A DNA stretch of 64,000 bases, taken from contig NZ_RCWJ01000002.1 of the NCBI RefSeq assembly GCF_003668565.1, forward strand, positions 1 through 64,000, given 5' to 3'. The notes under the pieces are model-generated. The model was given only the letters and a program-made list of their open reading frames with translations. It was not told the origin of the DNA and searched no databases. Position numbers and translations under genes: made by a program. The DNA is from Mycetocola zhadangensis (GTDB lineage Bacteria; Actinomycetota; Actinomycetes; Actinomycetales; Microbacteriaceae). Below are positions 16,663 through 24,738 of this stretch, piece by piece (the stretch's first letter is position 1; every line of letters begins with the position of its first letter).

Positions 16663-16688
16663 GTGGTCGTCGCCTCGGCGACGACCAC
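16663..16688 (+). terminator. strong stem-loop after the first fibre gene
   Basis: GTGGTCGTCGCC (16663-16674) and GGCGACGACCAC (16677-16688) pair perfectly over 12 bp around two bases. It begins ten bases after the stop and lacks a T-run. Such a hairpin inside an operon fits partial termination or message protection favouring the first gene. Confidence 0.65.
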
Positions 16689-16700
16689 ACCGGGGTTCAT

Positions 16701-17300
16701 ATGGTTCACGCGAATACGAAGTACACAGCTCGTCGCGATTCGCGACGGCTCGCAAAAGCCAGCTCGCGAGCGCGATCGCTTCTGACAGCCACGCTGCTGT
16801 CGGGCGGCGCGCTCGCGCTCGGCCTCGCGAGCGCCGGTGGAACCTATGCGTTGCTGAATGCGAGCGTCCAAACCCCCGCCGTCACGGTCACAGCCGGAAC
16901 CTTCGAGTTGCGGGTAAACGGCGCTGCATCGTCAGCACTCGGCACGTGGGCCGCCGTGACTCCGGCTACTCCGGTTGCTCGGTCCTTCACTGTCACCAGT
17001 GTCGGCGATGTGCCCTCAGTTCTCAACGCACGAATTGCCACGACCACGAGTACGGCGATTACCGCGAACACCCAGGCCCGACTCACTCCTGTCGCAAATG
17101 CGGCGGCGTGTGCCGTCGGGCTCGGCGGTCCGCTCGCCGACCTGAGCGGGTACACCCTCGGATCTCTCGACCGGCTCGCAGCCGGCCAGACAAAGACATA
17201 CTGTCTCGAGGTACGGCTCAGGCCGGCAACACCGACTACCCAGAGCGGTCAGGGCGTCGGATTCACGCTCACCATCGGTGCCGACCAGGAGGCGCGCTAA
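16701..17300 (+). CDS. minor SipW-dependent exported protein with conserved cysteine pair
   Basis: A 199-residue exported protein. A basic N-terminus (RRDSRRLAKASSRAR) leads into a hydrophobic core and the site GGTYALLNAS, an alternate-type signal like that of the first gene. The mature part carries two cysteines (AAACAVGLGG and TYCLEVRLRP). They align with two in the N-terminal domain of the next gene's product, so a disulfide is likely. The ATG at 16701 is chosen for its signal layout; an in-frame GTG at 16656 would add 15 residues that overlap the stem-loop. It is one base before the next gene and probably a minor subunit. Confidence 0.75.
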   Translation: MVHANTKYTARRDSRRLAKASSRARSLLTATLLSGGALALGLASAGGTYALLNASVQTPAVTVTAGTFELRVNGAASSALGTWAAVTPATPVARSFTVTSVGDVPSVLNARIATTTSTAITANTQARLTPVANAAACAVGLGGPLADLSGYTLGSLDRLAAGQTKTYCLEVRLRPATPTTQSGQGVGFTLTIGADQEAR

Positions 17301-17301
17301 T

Positions 17302-18624
17302 ATGCGAAGTGCCCGTCAAGGCGTAGCAGGCTTTCTTGCCGGCATCATGGCGTTCGCCCTGCTTGTGGGCGGCGGCGGCGCGGCCTGGGCATACTGGACA
17401 GCGTCGGCTCAGGGAACAGGGCAGGTCACCACCCCTTCCGTGACTGTGACTCAAATCAGCTTCCCATCACTGAATGCGACGTACACCAACGCACACGCAC
17501 GTCAGACAGTGACCGGCCCTTTCTCGATCTCCAACACAGGAAGCGTCGCCGGTTTTGCGACCGCGAGCATCTCCTCGACTGCGCCCATCGCTGCGCAACT
17601 GCCACTGACGATCTGGCGTGTTGCGAATTCAGCAGCCTGCGTCGCAGGGTCGACGATTCCTTCAGACGCCGTTACGGGCACATGGGCGTCGGCAACCCTC
17701 GGGAACATCCAGCTTGCAGCCGGTCAGGCGCAGACCTTATGTGTACGCACAACCATCCCGCTTTCACAACGAGACAGTGTGGCATCGGCCACAGGCGACG
17801 CCAGGGCTGCGGGCACCCTCAATGTTTCCCTCGCGACTACCACCGGGTGGACAGCGGCATCTACTCCAGCCGTAGCGACGCAAACTATGTCAGCCATCTA
17901 CCCGCTGGACACCGCGCTCGCACCCGTCAACGATTCTCGATGGCACTCGATTCGAAGCGCGAACGGCGCGACCTGTCTCGATGTCGAGGCCAACAACACC
18001 TTCGGCAACGCAATCGCCTATCAATGCGGAAGCTCCGTCCAAGCGAATCAGATGTGGCAGGTCGTCCCGGTCAGCGAAGCCGATCGCTCGCTCATCACTC
18101 TGCGTCCACGCCACTCTCCGAACAGCCGTCTCGCAGTGGACGGATCCAACCGCCAGGTGACCGTGTCGTCTGACCCCGCGTCTCCCGCCCAGCAGTGGTA
18201 CGTCCAACGCGTCTCAACGACCACCGTGCAATTTGTATCTGCGACGAACGGACTGTGTCTCTCCATGCCACAGGCCTCTGGTGTCGCAGCTCTCACGATG
18301 ATTGACTGCAGCAACATCGGCTCTGTAATCGTGAACCCCCTGCGCATCCCCCTCGGATTCTCCTCAAACGCCACGACAACCACGCTCACGGTTGGTCCGC
18401 GCGTCGCGGCCGCGCCGTTCTTCTTGCAACGGCTCTCGGGCGGAACGTGGACCACTGTGACCACGACGTCACAGGCGAACGCGTTGACCGTCGCCAACGA
18501 CCTTCTCGTGGAAGGTCCGAACACAATGCGCATCATTTTCATTGATGGAACTTTCCCGGCGTACAACAACCTCGTTCTCAACCGAGCCGGCACTGTTGTC
18601 ACGGCCGTCTCCGGGACGGGTTGA
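17302..18624 (+). CDS. SipW-dependent exported protein with C-terminal ricin-type lectin domain
   Basis: A 440-residue secreted protein. The alternate signal peptide ends in AAWAYWTAS (about residues 28-36). Residues about 35-200 repeat the TasA-like/cysteine-pair domain of the preceding gene (SAACVAGS and QTLCVRTTI). From about 210 to 350 there is a beta-trefoil lectin domain with QxW-type motifs (NQMWQVVP, QQWYVQ) and CLDV/CLSM repeats. The last 90 residues look like another beta-sandwich. The arrangement suggests a carbohydrate-binding tip or coat protein on a fibre. AGGAGG precedes the ATG. The TGA lies three bases before the next ATG. Confidence 0.83.
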   Translation: MRSARQGVAGFLAGIMAFALLVGGGGAAWAYWTASAQGTGQVTTPSVTVTQISFPSLNATYTNAHARQTVTGPFSISNTGSVAGFATASISSTAPIAAQLPLTIWRVANSAACVAGSTIPSDAVTGTWASATLGNIQLAAGQAQTLCVRTTIPLSQRDSVASATGDARAAGTLNVSLATTTGWTAASTPAVATQTMSAIYPLDTALAPVNDSRWHSIRSANGATCLDVEANNTFGNAIAYQCGSSVQANQMWQVVPVSEADRSLITLRPRHSPNSRLAVDGSNRQVTVSSDPASPAQQWYVQRVSTTTVQFVSATNGLCLSMPQASGVAALTMIDCSNIGSVIVNPLRIPLGFSSNATTTTLTVGPRVAAAPFFLQRLSGGTWTTVTTTSQANALTVANDLLVEGPNTMRIIFIDGTFPAYNNLVLNRAGTVVTAVSGTG

Positions 18625-18626
18625 GA

Positions 18627-19460
18627 ATGATGTCGCGCCCACTCAGCCGCAAAGTTCTGCCATTGGCGATTGCCTTCGGCGTTGCCCTCGCGCTCACTCC
18701 CGCAACCGCCGCTACCGCAGCTGTCGACGAGCCGCTCCTGATCTCGCGTGACGGTGTGACCTTTGCGCCCGCAAGCGACGTGCCGCTCTTCCCCTTGGCC
18801 GGGCGCATCGTGCCAGGCGATGAGGTCACAGATCGCGTCTGGCTGCGCAACGACTCCACCGAGGCTGGGCGCCTCGGACTAAACCTTGCGAACGCCACAG
18901 CAACGAACCGGGACCTCGCACAGGCATCCGATCTCACCTTCACCGACGTAGATGGCCGCGAACTCGCTCAAATCACCGTCGAGGAGGCCGTTGCGGCCGC
19001 GCCATGCGCCCCGCTGAATAACGACATCGTGCTCGCACCTGGCGAGACCTTCCCCCTCGACATCGCGCTGAATTTTGACGCGACCACGGGTTCCGCCCCC
19101 GGCGACAGCGGCCGTGAGGGCGCGCTTGGGACCTTGAGCTTTCAGCTCCGCGCCACCCTCACTGACGCCCAGGTCGACCCAGGCGACGACGGCTCTGTGT
19201 TGTGCCCGCCGACGGGTGGAACAGGGCCGAACCCTGACCCCGGCACCCCGGACCCCGGCACCCCTGGCGCCGGCGGCAACGGAGGCGCGGGTGCTGGTCT
19301 GCCTGGTTCGGGGAACTCGAACGGCGACCTTCCGACCACCGGTGGCCAGTTCAGCGCCTTTGCCGTTCTCCTGAGCACCGTGTTCCTCGGGGGCGGAGCC
19401 ATCGGCATCGCGCTCTCGCGCCGGCGCCACGAAGCCAGCATCGATGCCCAACACCCGTAA
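18627..19460 (+). CDS. LPXTG-anchored cell-wall protein of the fibre locus
   Basis: A 277-residue surface protein with an ordinary Sec signal peptide cleaved near TPATAATAAVD. A beta-sandwich domain follows, with GRIVPGDEVTDRVWLRNDS echoing the VVPGD segment of the first gene. Next come a Pro/Gly/Asn-rich spacer (PNPDPGTPDPGTPGAGG) and a complete sortase signal: LPTTG, a hydrophobic stretch and SRRRHE. It would be linked covalently to peptidoglycan by a housekeeping sortase, as no sortase gene is in view. It overlaps the signal peptidase gene by 17 bases. The start could equally be the ATG at 18630. Confidence 0.85.
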   Translation: MMSRPLSRKVLPLAIAFGVALALTPATAATAAVDEPLLISRDGVTFAPASDVPLFPLAGRIVPGDEVTDRVWLRNDSTEAGRLGLNLANATATNRDLAQASDLTFTDVDGRELAQITVEEAVAAAPCAPLNNDIVLAPGETFPLDIALNFDATTGSAPGDSGREGALGTLSFQLRATLTDAQVDPGDDGSVLCPPTGGTGPNPDPGTPDPGTPGAGGNGGAGAGLPGSGNSNGDLPTTGGQFSAFAVLLSTVFLGGGAIGIALSRRRHEASIDAQHP

Positions 19461-20118
19461 CCGGAAACGACTGCCCGGATTTCTGCGTGCTCTGAGCACC
19501 GGGATCATGACCGGCCTGTTCTCGATCATTGTCCTCGTCGGGATTGTCGCGATTGTCGTTCCTGCCGTGACTGGGTCGACGGCGCTCACCGTGATGACAT
19601 CGTCAATGGAGCCGCACTATCCAGCGGGCACTCTGATTGTGGTGCGCCCGACAGACGTCGACGACATCGCTCCGGGTGACGTCCTGACCTATCAGCTGCA
19701 CAGCGGAGAGCCGACGCTCGTGACTCACCGCGTGACGGAGCAGAGACGTACGGCGGATGGCGAATTCATGTTCACCACACAGGGTGACGCGAACCCCAGC
19801 CCGGACGCCGGCTTCGTGATCGAAGACCAGGTAGTCGGCACGGTTTGGTACGCGGTGCCGTGGGTCGGCTGGGTCAGCCAGATCGTCACGGGCGACATTC
19901 GAGCGGTCGTCGTACCGCTCGCGGCGGGAGCTCTTGGGATCTACGCAATCTGGATGATCGGATCCGGCCTTAGGGAGCGCACCAAGCGCCCCAAAGGTGG
20001 ACCCGCACGCAGTGAAGCGGCCGACTCGGCGCTGGCTGCCAAGGCGCCGGCCGACGGAACGCCCGCGCTTGCGGATGGGCAGCCGCTAACGCGCCGCGCG
20101 CGCCGCCAGGTCCACTAA
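19444..20118 (+). CDS. ER/archaeal-type signal peptidase I (SipW-like)
   Basis: A 224-residue membrane peptidase. It has an N-terminal helix (about residues 20-43), the catalytic serine in MTSSMEPHYPAG (Ser54), histidine in LVTHRV (His95) in place of the bacterial lysine, and aspartate in QGDANPSPD (Asp115 or Asp121). A second helix follows near residues 155-175. The Ser-His-Asp arrangement defines the SipW/SPC18 class that processes alternate signal peptides. The C-terminal 50 residues are a charged cytoplasmic tail. The overlap with the LPXTG gene implies coupled expression with its presumed substrates. Confidence 0.9.
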   Translation: MPNTRNRKRLPGFLRALSTGIMTGLFSIIVLVGIVAIVVPAVTGSTALTVMTSSMEPHYPAGTLIVVRPTDVDDIAPGDVLTYQLHSGEPTLVTHRVTEQRRTADGEFMFTTQGDANPSPDAGFVIEDQVVGTVWYAVPWVGWVSQIVTGDIRAVVVPLAAGALGIYAIWMIGSGLRERTKRPKGGPARSEAADSALAAKAPADGTPALADGQPLTRRARRQVH

Positions 20119-20198
20119 CGCAACTCAGGGCGACTCGGGCCGGCTCGCACCCAAGCGCCAGTCCAAGCCCACGCTGCGCGCGCTTTTCCGTGTAGAGT

Positions 20199-20215
20199 GT
20201 GTGGTCTGACCACAC
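20199..20215. promoter_or_regulatory. FadR/LldR-type operator
   Basis: GTGTGGTC-T-GACCACAC is a perfect 17-bp palindrome 17 bases before the regulator start. Its TGGTCTGACCA core fits the TGGT-N3-ACCA consensus for GntR/FadR-family proteins and closely resembles known LldR sites. Confidence 0.75.
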
Positions 20216-20231
20216 CACGAACGGGAGCAGC

Positions 20232-20990
20232 GTGACGGATGAACCCCGCGCCTGGCGCGTCGTGCTCGAGTCGATCGAGCGCGACCTGCTCGACGGCCGC
20301 CTGCGCCCCGGCGACCGACTGCCAGGCGAACGCACCCTCTCCGCCGACCTCGGCGTCGGACGCTCGAGTGTGCGTGAAGCACTTCGGGTGCTCGAGGTGC
20401 TCGGTCTGATCCGCACGGCGACGGGCTCGGGCCCCAGTGCGGGTGCGATCATCGTTGCGCTGCCCGGCGGCGGCATGTCCGCCCTTATGCGACTCCAGGT
20501 TGCCGCGACGGGCTTCGCTGTCGCCGACATCGTAGGAACGCGACTCGTTCTCGAGACCGCCGTTGCTGCCGACCTGGCCGAGTCCGCTCCGAAGCGGAGC
20601 CTTGAGGCATCCGTCGGTCTTCTGGATGTCATGGAGTCGCGCACACTCTCAGCCGACGAGTTTCTCGCTTTGGACGCGCAGTTTCACCTCTCGCTCGCCG
20701 AGGCGTCTGGCAACCAGGTGATCGCGGCGACGATGGCCGGCCTGCGCAGTTCGATCGAGAGTTACGTGCGCGCCGGGGCGTCGACCCTGCCGTCGTGGGA
20801 GGCGACATCCGCTCGGCTGATGCTCGAGCATCGCGACATCGTGAGGGCAATCGAGTCCGGCGACGCGGCTGTCGCCCGCGCAACGGTGCACTCGCACATC
20901 GAGAACTACTACTCCGAGACCAACCTGCCCGCGCATCGAGTGGTCGGTTTGCCAGAAACGGTTCCGGATGCCACGCCACGAGGCACGTAG
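20232..20990 (+). CDS. GntR/FadR-family regulator, probably LldR-like
   Basis: A 252-residue regulator. The N-terminal winged helix-turn-helix includes [20 protein letters not shown] and [17 protein letters not shown]. The C-terminal FCD effector domain has the metal-ligand pattern [23 protein letters not shown] and HSHIENYY. The GTG at 20232 follows CGGGAG. It immediately precedes lldD on the same strand, and its upstream palindrome matches the LldR operator type. The simplest reading is a lactate-responsive repressor of itself and lldD. A regulator of another organic acid is possible. Confidence 0.85.
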   Translation: MTDEPRAWRVVLESIERDLLDGRLRPGDRLPGERTLSADLGVGRSSVREALRVLEVLGLIRTATGSGPSAGAIIVALPGGGMSALMRLQVAATGFAVADIVGTRLVLETAVAADLAESAPKRSLEASVGLLDVMESRTLSADEFLALDAQFHLSLAEASGNQVIAATMAGLRSSIESYVRAGASTLPSWEATSARLMLEHRDIVRAIESGDAAVARATVHSHIENYYSETNLPAHRVVGLPETVPDATPRGT

Positions 20991-21042
20991 ACAACCCTTT
21001 TTGGCATTTGGACCACCACTACCCCCGACAGAAAGAGACCCC

Positions 21043-22311
21043 ATGGTCGAGAGACGAATCCCGAAGGTGCACGACCTCGCACCGCTGATGCAGTTCAAGA
21101 AGCCGGAGTTCAACGCACGCACCCGGCGGCTCGCTGCAGCGACAAGCATCGCCGACCTGCGGACGATCGCGAAGCGTGTCACCCCGAAGGCTCCGTTCGA
21201 CTACACCGACGGCGCTGCGGAGGGCGAGATCTCGCTGAGCCGCGCCCGCCAGGCGTTCCAGGACATCGAGTTCCACCCGTCCGTGCTGCGCGACGTGTCC
21301 AAGGTCGACACCACGCGCGAGGTGCTCGGCAAGACCAGCGCTCTGCCGTTCGGTATCGCCCCGACCGGCTTCACCCGCATGATGCAGACCGAGGGTGAGC
21401 GCGCCGGAGCAACCGCAGCCGAGGCCGCCGGCATCCCATTCACCCTCTCCACCATGGGCACCACCTCGATCGAGGACGTCGCCGCCGCAGCACCGGGTGG
21501 ACGGAACTGGTTCCAGCTCTACATGTGGACCGACCGCGACCGGTCGCTCGCCCTCGTTGACCGTGCCCAGGCCGCAGGCTACGACACCCTCATGGTCACC
21601 GTCGACACCCCGGTCGGTGGCGCACGCCTCCGCGACGTCAAAAACGGCTTTTCGATTCCGCCTGCCCTCACCCCGAAGACCGTGATCAACGCGCTGCCTC
21701 GCCCGGCCTGGTGGATCAACTTCCTCACCACAGAGCCCCTCGCCTTCGCGAGCCTTGACCGCTGGTCGGGCACCGTTGCCGCCCTCATCGACACGATGTT
21801 CGACCCGACGGTCGGCCCCGACGAGGTGAAGTTCATCCGCGAGCAGTGGAAGGGCAAGCTCGTCGTCAAGGGCATCCAGTCCGTCGCAGACGCTCGCCTC
21901 GCCGTTGAGCTCGGTGCGGACGCCATCGTGCTGTCGAACCACGGCGGACGCCAGCTCGACCGCGCACCGATTCCGTTCCACCTGCTCCCAGCTGTCGTCC
22001 GGGAGGTCGGCACCGAGGTCGAGGTGCACCTCGACACCGGCATCATGAACGGCGCCGACATCGTGGCCTCCGTCGCCCTCGGCGCCCAGTTCACCCTCAT
22101 CGGCCGTGCCTACCTCTACGGCCTCATGGCCGGTGGCCGCCAGGGTGTCGATCGCACGATCTCCATCCTCTCCGAGGAAATCCGCCGCACCATGAAGCTG
22201 CTCGGTGTCGCGAGCCTCGAGGAGCTCGAGCCGCGCCACGTGACCCAGCTCGCGCGCCTCATGCCCATCGGGCAACCAGCCGCGAACACTGTTTCCGCCC
22301 TGAACGGCTAA
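21043..22311 (+). CDS. lldD: FMN-dependent L-lactate dehydrogenase (alpha-hydroxy acid dehydrogenase)
   Basis: A 422-residue TIM-barrel flavoenzyme oxidising L-lactate to pyruvate, usually membrane-associated and feeding the respiratory chain. Visible family motifs are [13 protein letters not shown] (FMN binding), [26 protein letters not shown] and the active-site SNHGGRQLD with its catalytic histidine and arginine. The ATG at 21043 has AAAGAG upstream. It follows the LldR-like regulator by 52 bases. Besides external lactate it can accept lactate formed from rhamnose via lactaldehyde. Other 2-hydroxyacid substrates (glycolate, mandelate) cannot be excluded. Confidence 0.9.
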   Translation: MVERRIPKVHDLAPLMQFKKPEFNARTRRLAAATSIADLRTIAKRVTPKAPFDYTDGAAEGEISLSRARQAFQDIEFHPSVLRDVSKVDTTREVLGKTSALPFGIAPTGFTRMMQTEGERAGATAAEAAGIPFTLSTMGTTSIEDVAAAAPGGRNWFQLYMWTDRDRSLALVDRAQAAGYDTLMVTVDTPVGGARLRDVKNGFSIPPALTPKTVINALPRPAWWINFLTTEPLAFASLDRWSGTVAALIDTMFDPTVGPDEVKFIREQWKGKLVVKGIQSVADARLAVELGADAIVLSNHGGRQLDRAPIPFHLLPAVVREVGTEVEVHLDTGIMNGADIVASVALGAQFTLIGRAYLYGLMAGGRQGVDRTISILSEEIRRTMKLLGVASLEELEPRHVTQLARLMPIGQPAANTVSALNG

Positions 22312-22331
22312 GAGCGCACCTCTGCGAATCG

Positions 22332-22360
22332 GGTCCATCGCCTCCGGGCGGTGGACCTTT
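22332..22360. terminator. bidirectional terminator after lldD
   Basis: GGTCCATCGCC (22332-22342) and GGCGGTGGACC (22347-22357) form an 11-bp stem with one mismatch and a 4-base loop. A short T-run follows. It lies between the convergent lldD and glycosyltransferase genes. Confidence 0.7.
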
Positions 22361-22364
22361 CGCA

Positions 22365-23102
22365 TCAGCGGACGAACCAGCCCCGCACCCTCCCCGGCAG
22401 GGCGCCGATCCCCCACAGCGTCACCCGCAGCATGGCCTCGGCCACAATGCCGCCGGTCATTTTCGACACCCCGAACTCCCGCTCCACAAAGGTGATCGGC
22501 ACCTCGACGATGGTGAGCCCGGCACGCTGAGCGTGAAACAGCATGTCGACCTGGAAGCCGTAGCCCTGGCTGTGCACATTTTCCAGACGGATGCTGCTCA
22601 GCGCGGATGCGGTAAACACCCGATATCCCCCGGTCACGTCCCGTTGCGGCAGCCCGAGCACGAGTCGCGCGTATGCACTTCCGCCCCGCGACAGCAGTTC
22701 ACGGTACTTCGGCCAGTTCTCGACGCCACCGCCAGAAATCCAGCGCGATCCGAGAACGACGTCAGCGCCAGCATCCGCTGCTCTCAATAACGACGGAAGC
22801 TGCTCGGGGGCGTGTGATCCGTCAGCGTCCATCTCGACGATGCGCTCGTAACCGCGGGCGAGCGCCCAGCGAAACGCCTCGCCGTAGGCCATGCCGAGGC
22901 CGTTCTTGCCCGCGCGATGCAGGACAAAGAGCGAAGAGTCGGATGCCGCCAGGCCGTCGGCGATCGCACCGGTGCCGTCTGGAGAATTGTCGTCGACCAC
23001 GAGAATGTGCACGTCGGGCGTCGCCGCGCGCACTCGAGCGACGATGGCCGCAACATTCTCGCGCTCGTTGTACGTCGGAATGACGACAAGCGTTTCTGCC
23101 AC
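22365..23102 (-). CDS. polyprenol monophosphomannose synthase-like glycosyltransferase (GT2)
   Basis: A 245-residue GT-A glycosyltransferase resembling Ppm1/DPM1. It transfers mannose from GDP-mannose to polyprenyl phosphate for lipoglycan or protein mannosylation. Motifs seen are VVIPTYNERENV, VVDDNSPDGTG, the metal-binding MDADGSHAPEQLP, QRDVTGGYRVF and the late SKMTGGIVAEAM. It lacks the acyltransferase domain fused to it in mycobacteria. The GTG start at 23102 has GGGAGGA upstream. No mannosyltransferase partner is adjacent. Confidence 0.87.
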   Translation of the reverse strand: MAETLVVIPTYNERENVAAIVARVRAATPDVHILVVDDNSPDGTGAIADGLAASDSSLFVLHRAGKNGLGMAYGEAFRWALARGYERIVEMDADGSHAPEQLPSLLRAADAGADVVLGSRWISGGGVENWPKYRELLSRGGSAYARLVLGLPQRDVTGGYRVFTASALSSIRLENVHSQGYGFQVDMLFHAQRAGLTIVEVPITFVEREFGVSKMTGGIVAEAMLRVTLWGIGALPGRVRGWFVR

Positions 23103-23170
23103 GTGCGTCCTCCCGAGGCGGCGGGCGCCGCGCGGCTTCCCAGCCTAATCCTTCGGCAAGGGCCCTTCCG

Positions 23171-24637
23171 TCAGCGCACCCCGCTCATGAGTCGCAGCAC
23201 CGGGCGGGCGATGAGTGCGAGCACGATTCCGATCACGATCGCGATGCCGCCGAGCAGGCCGAAGTACAGCGACTCATCCACGGTGAGGTACCACTCGGCC
23301 AGAAGGCCCGAGACGGCGGAGCCCAGCGCGACCGAGAGAAAGAACAGGGCGACCATCTGCGTGCGGAACGCCTCTGGCGCGAGCTTCGTGGCGACCGAGA
23401 GCCCCACCGGCGAGATCAGCAGCTCCGCGATGGTGAAGACGAGGAGGATGCCGATCATCGCGAGCAACGGTGTCGAGTTCGCTGCCCCACCGGCAAACGG
23501 CAGGAACAGCAGGAACGCGAGACCCATGATGGCTGTGCCCGCCGCGAACTTGAGCGGAGTGCTCGGCTGTTTCGTGCCCCACTTCGTCCAGATCGCCGCA
23601 AACACACCGGACAGAACGATGATGAAGATCGGGTTGATCGACTGCACCCACGACACCGGCATCTCCCAGCCGAACAGGCCACGGTCGAGCCGTTCGTCCG
23701 AGTAGATTGTGACGACGGTGAACTGCTGCTGGTACAGCGACCAGAACGCCGCACTCGCGATGAACAGCGGAATGAACGCGTACACCCGCTTGCGCTCGAT
23801 CGAGGAGACGTGCTTGCTCGTGAGAATCACGATGAAATACAGAATTGCGGATGCCACGGTCAGACCGATCACAATCGTGACGAGGTTCTCTGCGGTGATG
23901 ACGCCGGTCATCACGAGGATCACGATCAGCACAAGTGCTGCGGCACCGATCAGCCCGTACAGCAGCCAGCGTGACTTCGGCAGCGGGTCGGGAACGTGGC
24001 TCGCGATCGCGGGCAGACGCTTGCGGCCGAACGAGTACTGGATCAGGCCGATCGCCATTCCGACAGCGGCGAGGGCGAAGCCGTAGTGGAAGCCGAGGCT
24101 CTGCTGGAGCAGTCCCGTGAGGATGGGTCCAAAGAACGCACCCAGGTTGATGCCGAGGTAGAACAGGGAGAAGCCGGCGTCGCGGCGCGGATCCTTCTCC
24201 GCATACAGCGTTCCGACCACACTCGTGGCATTGGCCTTGAGACCACCGGACCCGATGGCGACGAGGATGAGGCCTGCAGCAACACCGGCGACGCCAGGGA
24301 CAAGGGCCAGGGCGATGTGCCCGACCATGATGACGATGGCGCTGTAGAACAGCACACGTTCACTGCCGAGCAGCCGGTCAGCAACCCAGGCGCCGAGGAT
24401 CGTCGACAGGTACACGCCACCGCCGTACGCGCCGACGATGCCGGCGGCTGTGACCTGCGGAATGCCGAGTCCGCCCTCTTCTACCGAGTAGTACAGGTAG
24501 ATGAGGAGGATGCCCTGCATTCCGTAGAACGAGAAGCGCTCCCACATCTCGACACCAAACAGGTTGGCGAGAGAACGGGGTTGTCCGAAAAAACTGTGGT
24601 CTTCGCGTGCGGAGGCCGGAGTTGTGGTCTGGCTCAT
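23171..24637 (-). CDS. POT/PTR2-family peptide MFS transporter
   Basis: A 488-residue proton-coupled oligopeptide transporter with about 12-14 membrane helices. The family signature VEMWERFSFYGMQGILL (an ExxERFxYYG variant) is in helix 1. GSGGLKANATSVVG and FSLFYLGINLGAFFGP, typical of DtpT-like carriers, follow. It imports di- and tripeptides. The ATG at 24637 starts a hydrophilic tail of about 20 residues. It is separated from the mannosyltransferase-like gene by 68 bases on the same strand and probably has its own promoter. Confidence 0.9.
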   Translation of the reverse strand: MSQTTTPASAREDHSFFGQPRSLANLFGVEMWERFSFYGMQGILLIYLYYSVEEGGLGIPQVTAAGIVGAYGGGVYLSTILGAWVADRLLGSERVLFYSAIVIMVGHIALALVPGVAGVAAGLILVAIGSGGLKANATSVVGTLYAEKDPRRDAGFSLFYLGINLGAFFGPILTGLLQQSLGFHYGFALAAVGMAIGLIQYSFGRKRLPAIASHVPDPLPKSRWLLYGLIGAAALVLIVILVMTGVITAENLVTIVIGLTVASAILYFIVILTSKHVSSIERKRVYAFIPLFIASAAFWSLYQQQFTVVTIYSDERLDRGLFGWEMPVSWVQSINPIFIIVLSGVFAAIWTKWGTKQPSTPLKFAAGTAIMGLAFLLFLPFAGGAANSTPLLAMIGILLVFTIAELLISPVGLSVATKLAPEAFRTQMVALFFLSVALGSAVSGLLAEWYLTVDESLYFGLLGGIAIVIGIVLALIARPVLRLMSGVR

Positions 24638-24689
24638 ACCTAAGACGGTACTCCCCGAATCACGGCTTCGCGAAAGCTATTGCTCGATC

Positions 24690-24725
<36 letters not shown>

Positions 24726-24738
24726 GAGGCTTCCGGCG

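Noticed and set aside
16066-20118. Dedicated sortase for the LPXTG protein
   Set aside because: No TLXTC-type sortase gene is found in or around the locus; the housekeeping enzyme must be elsewhere.
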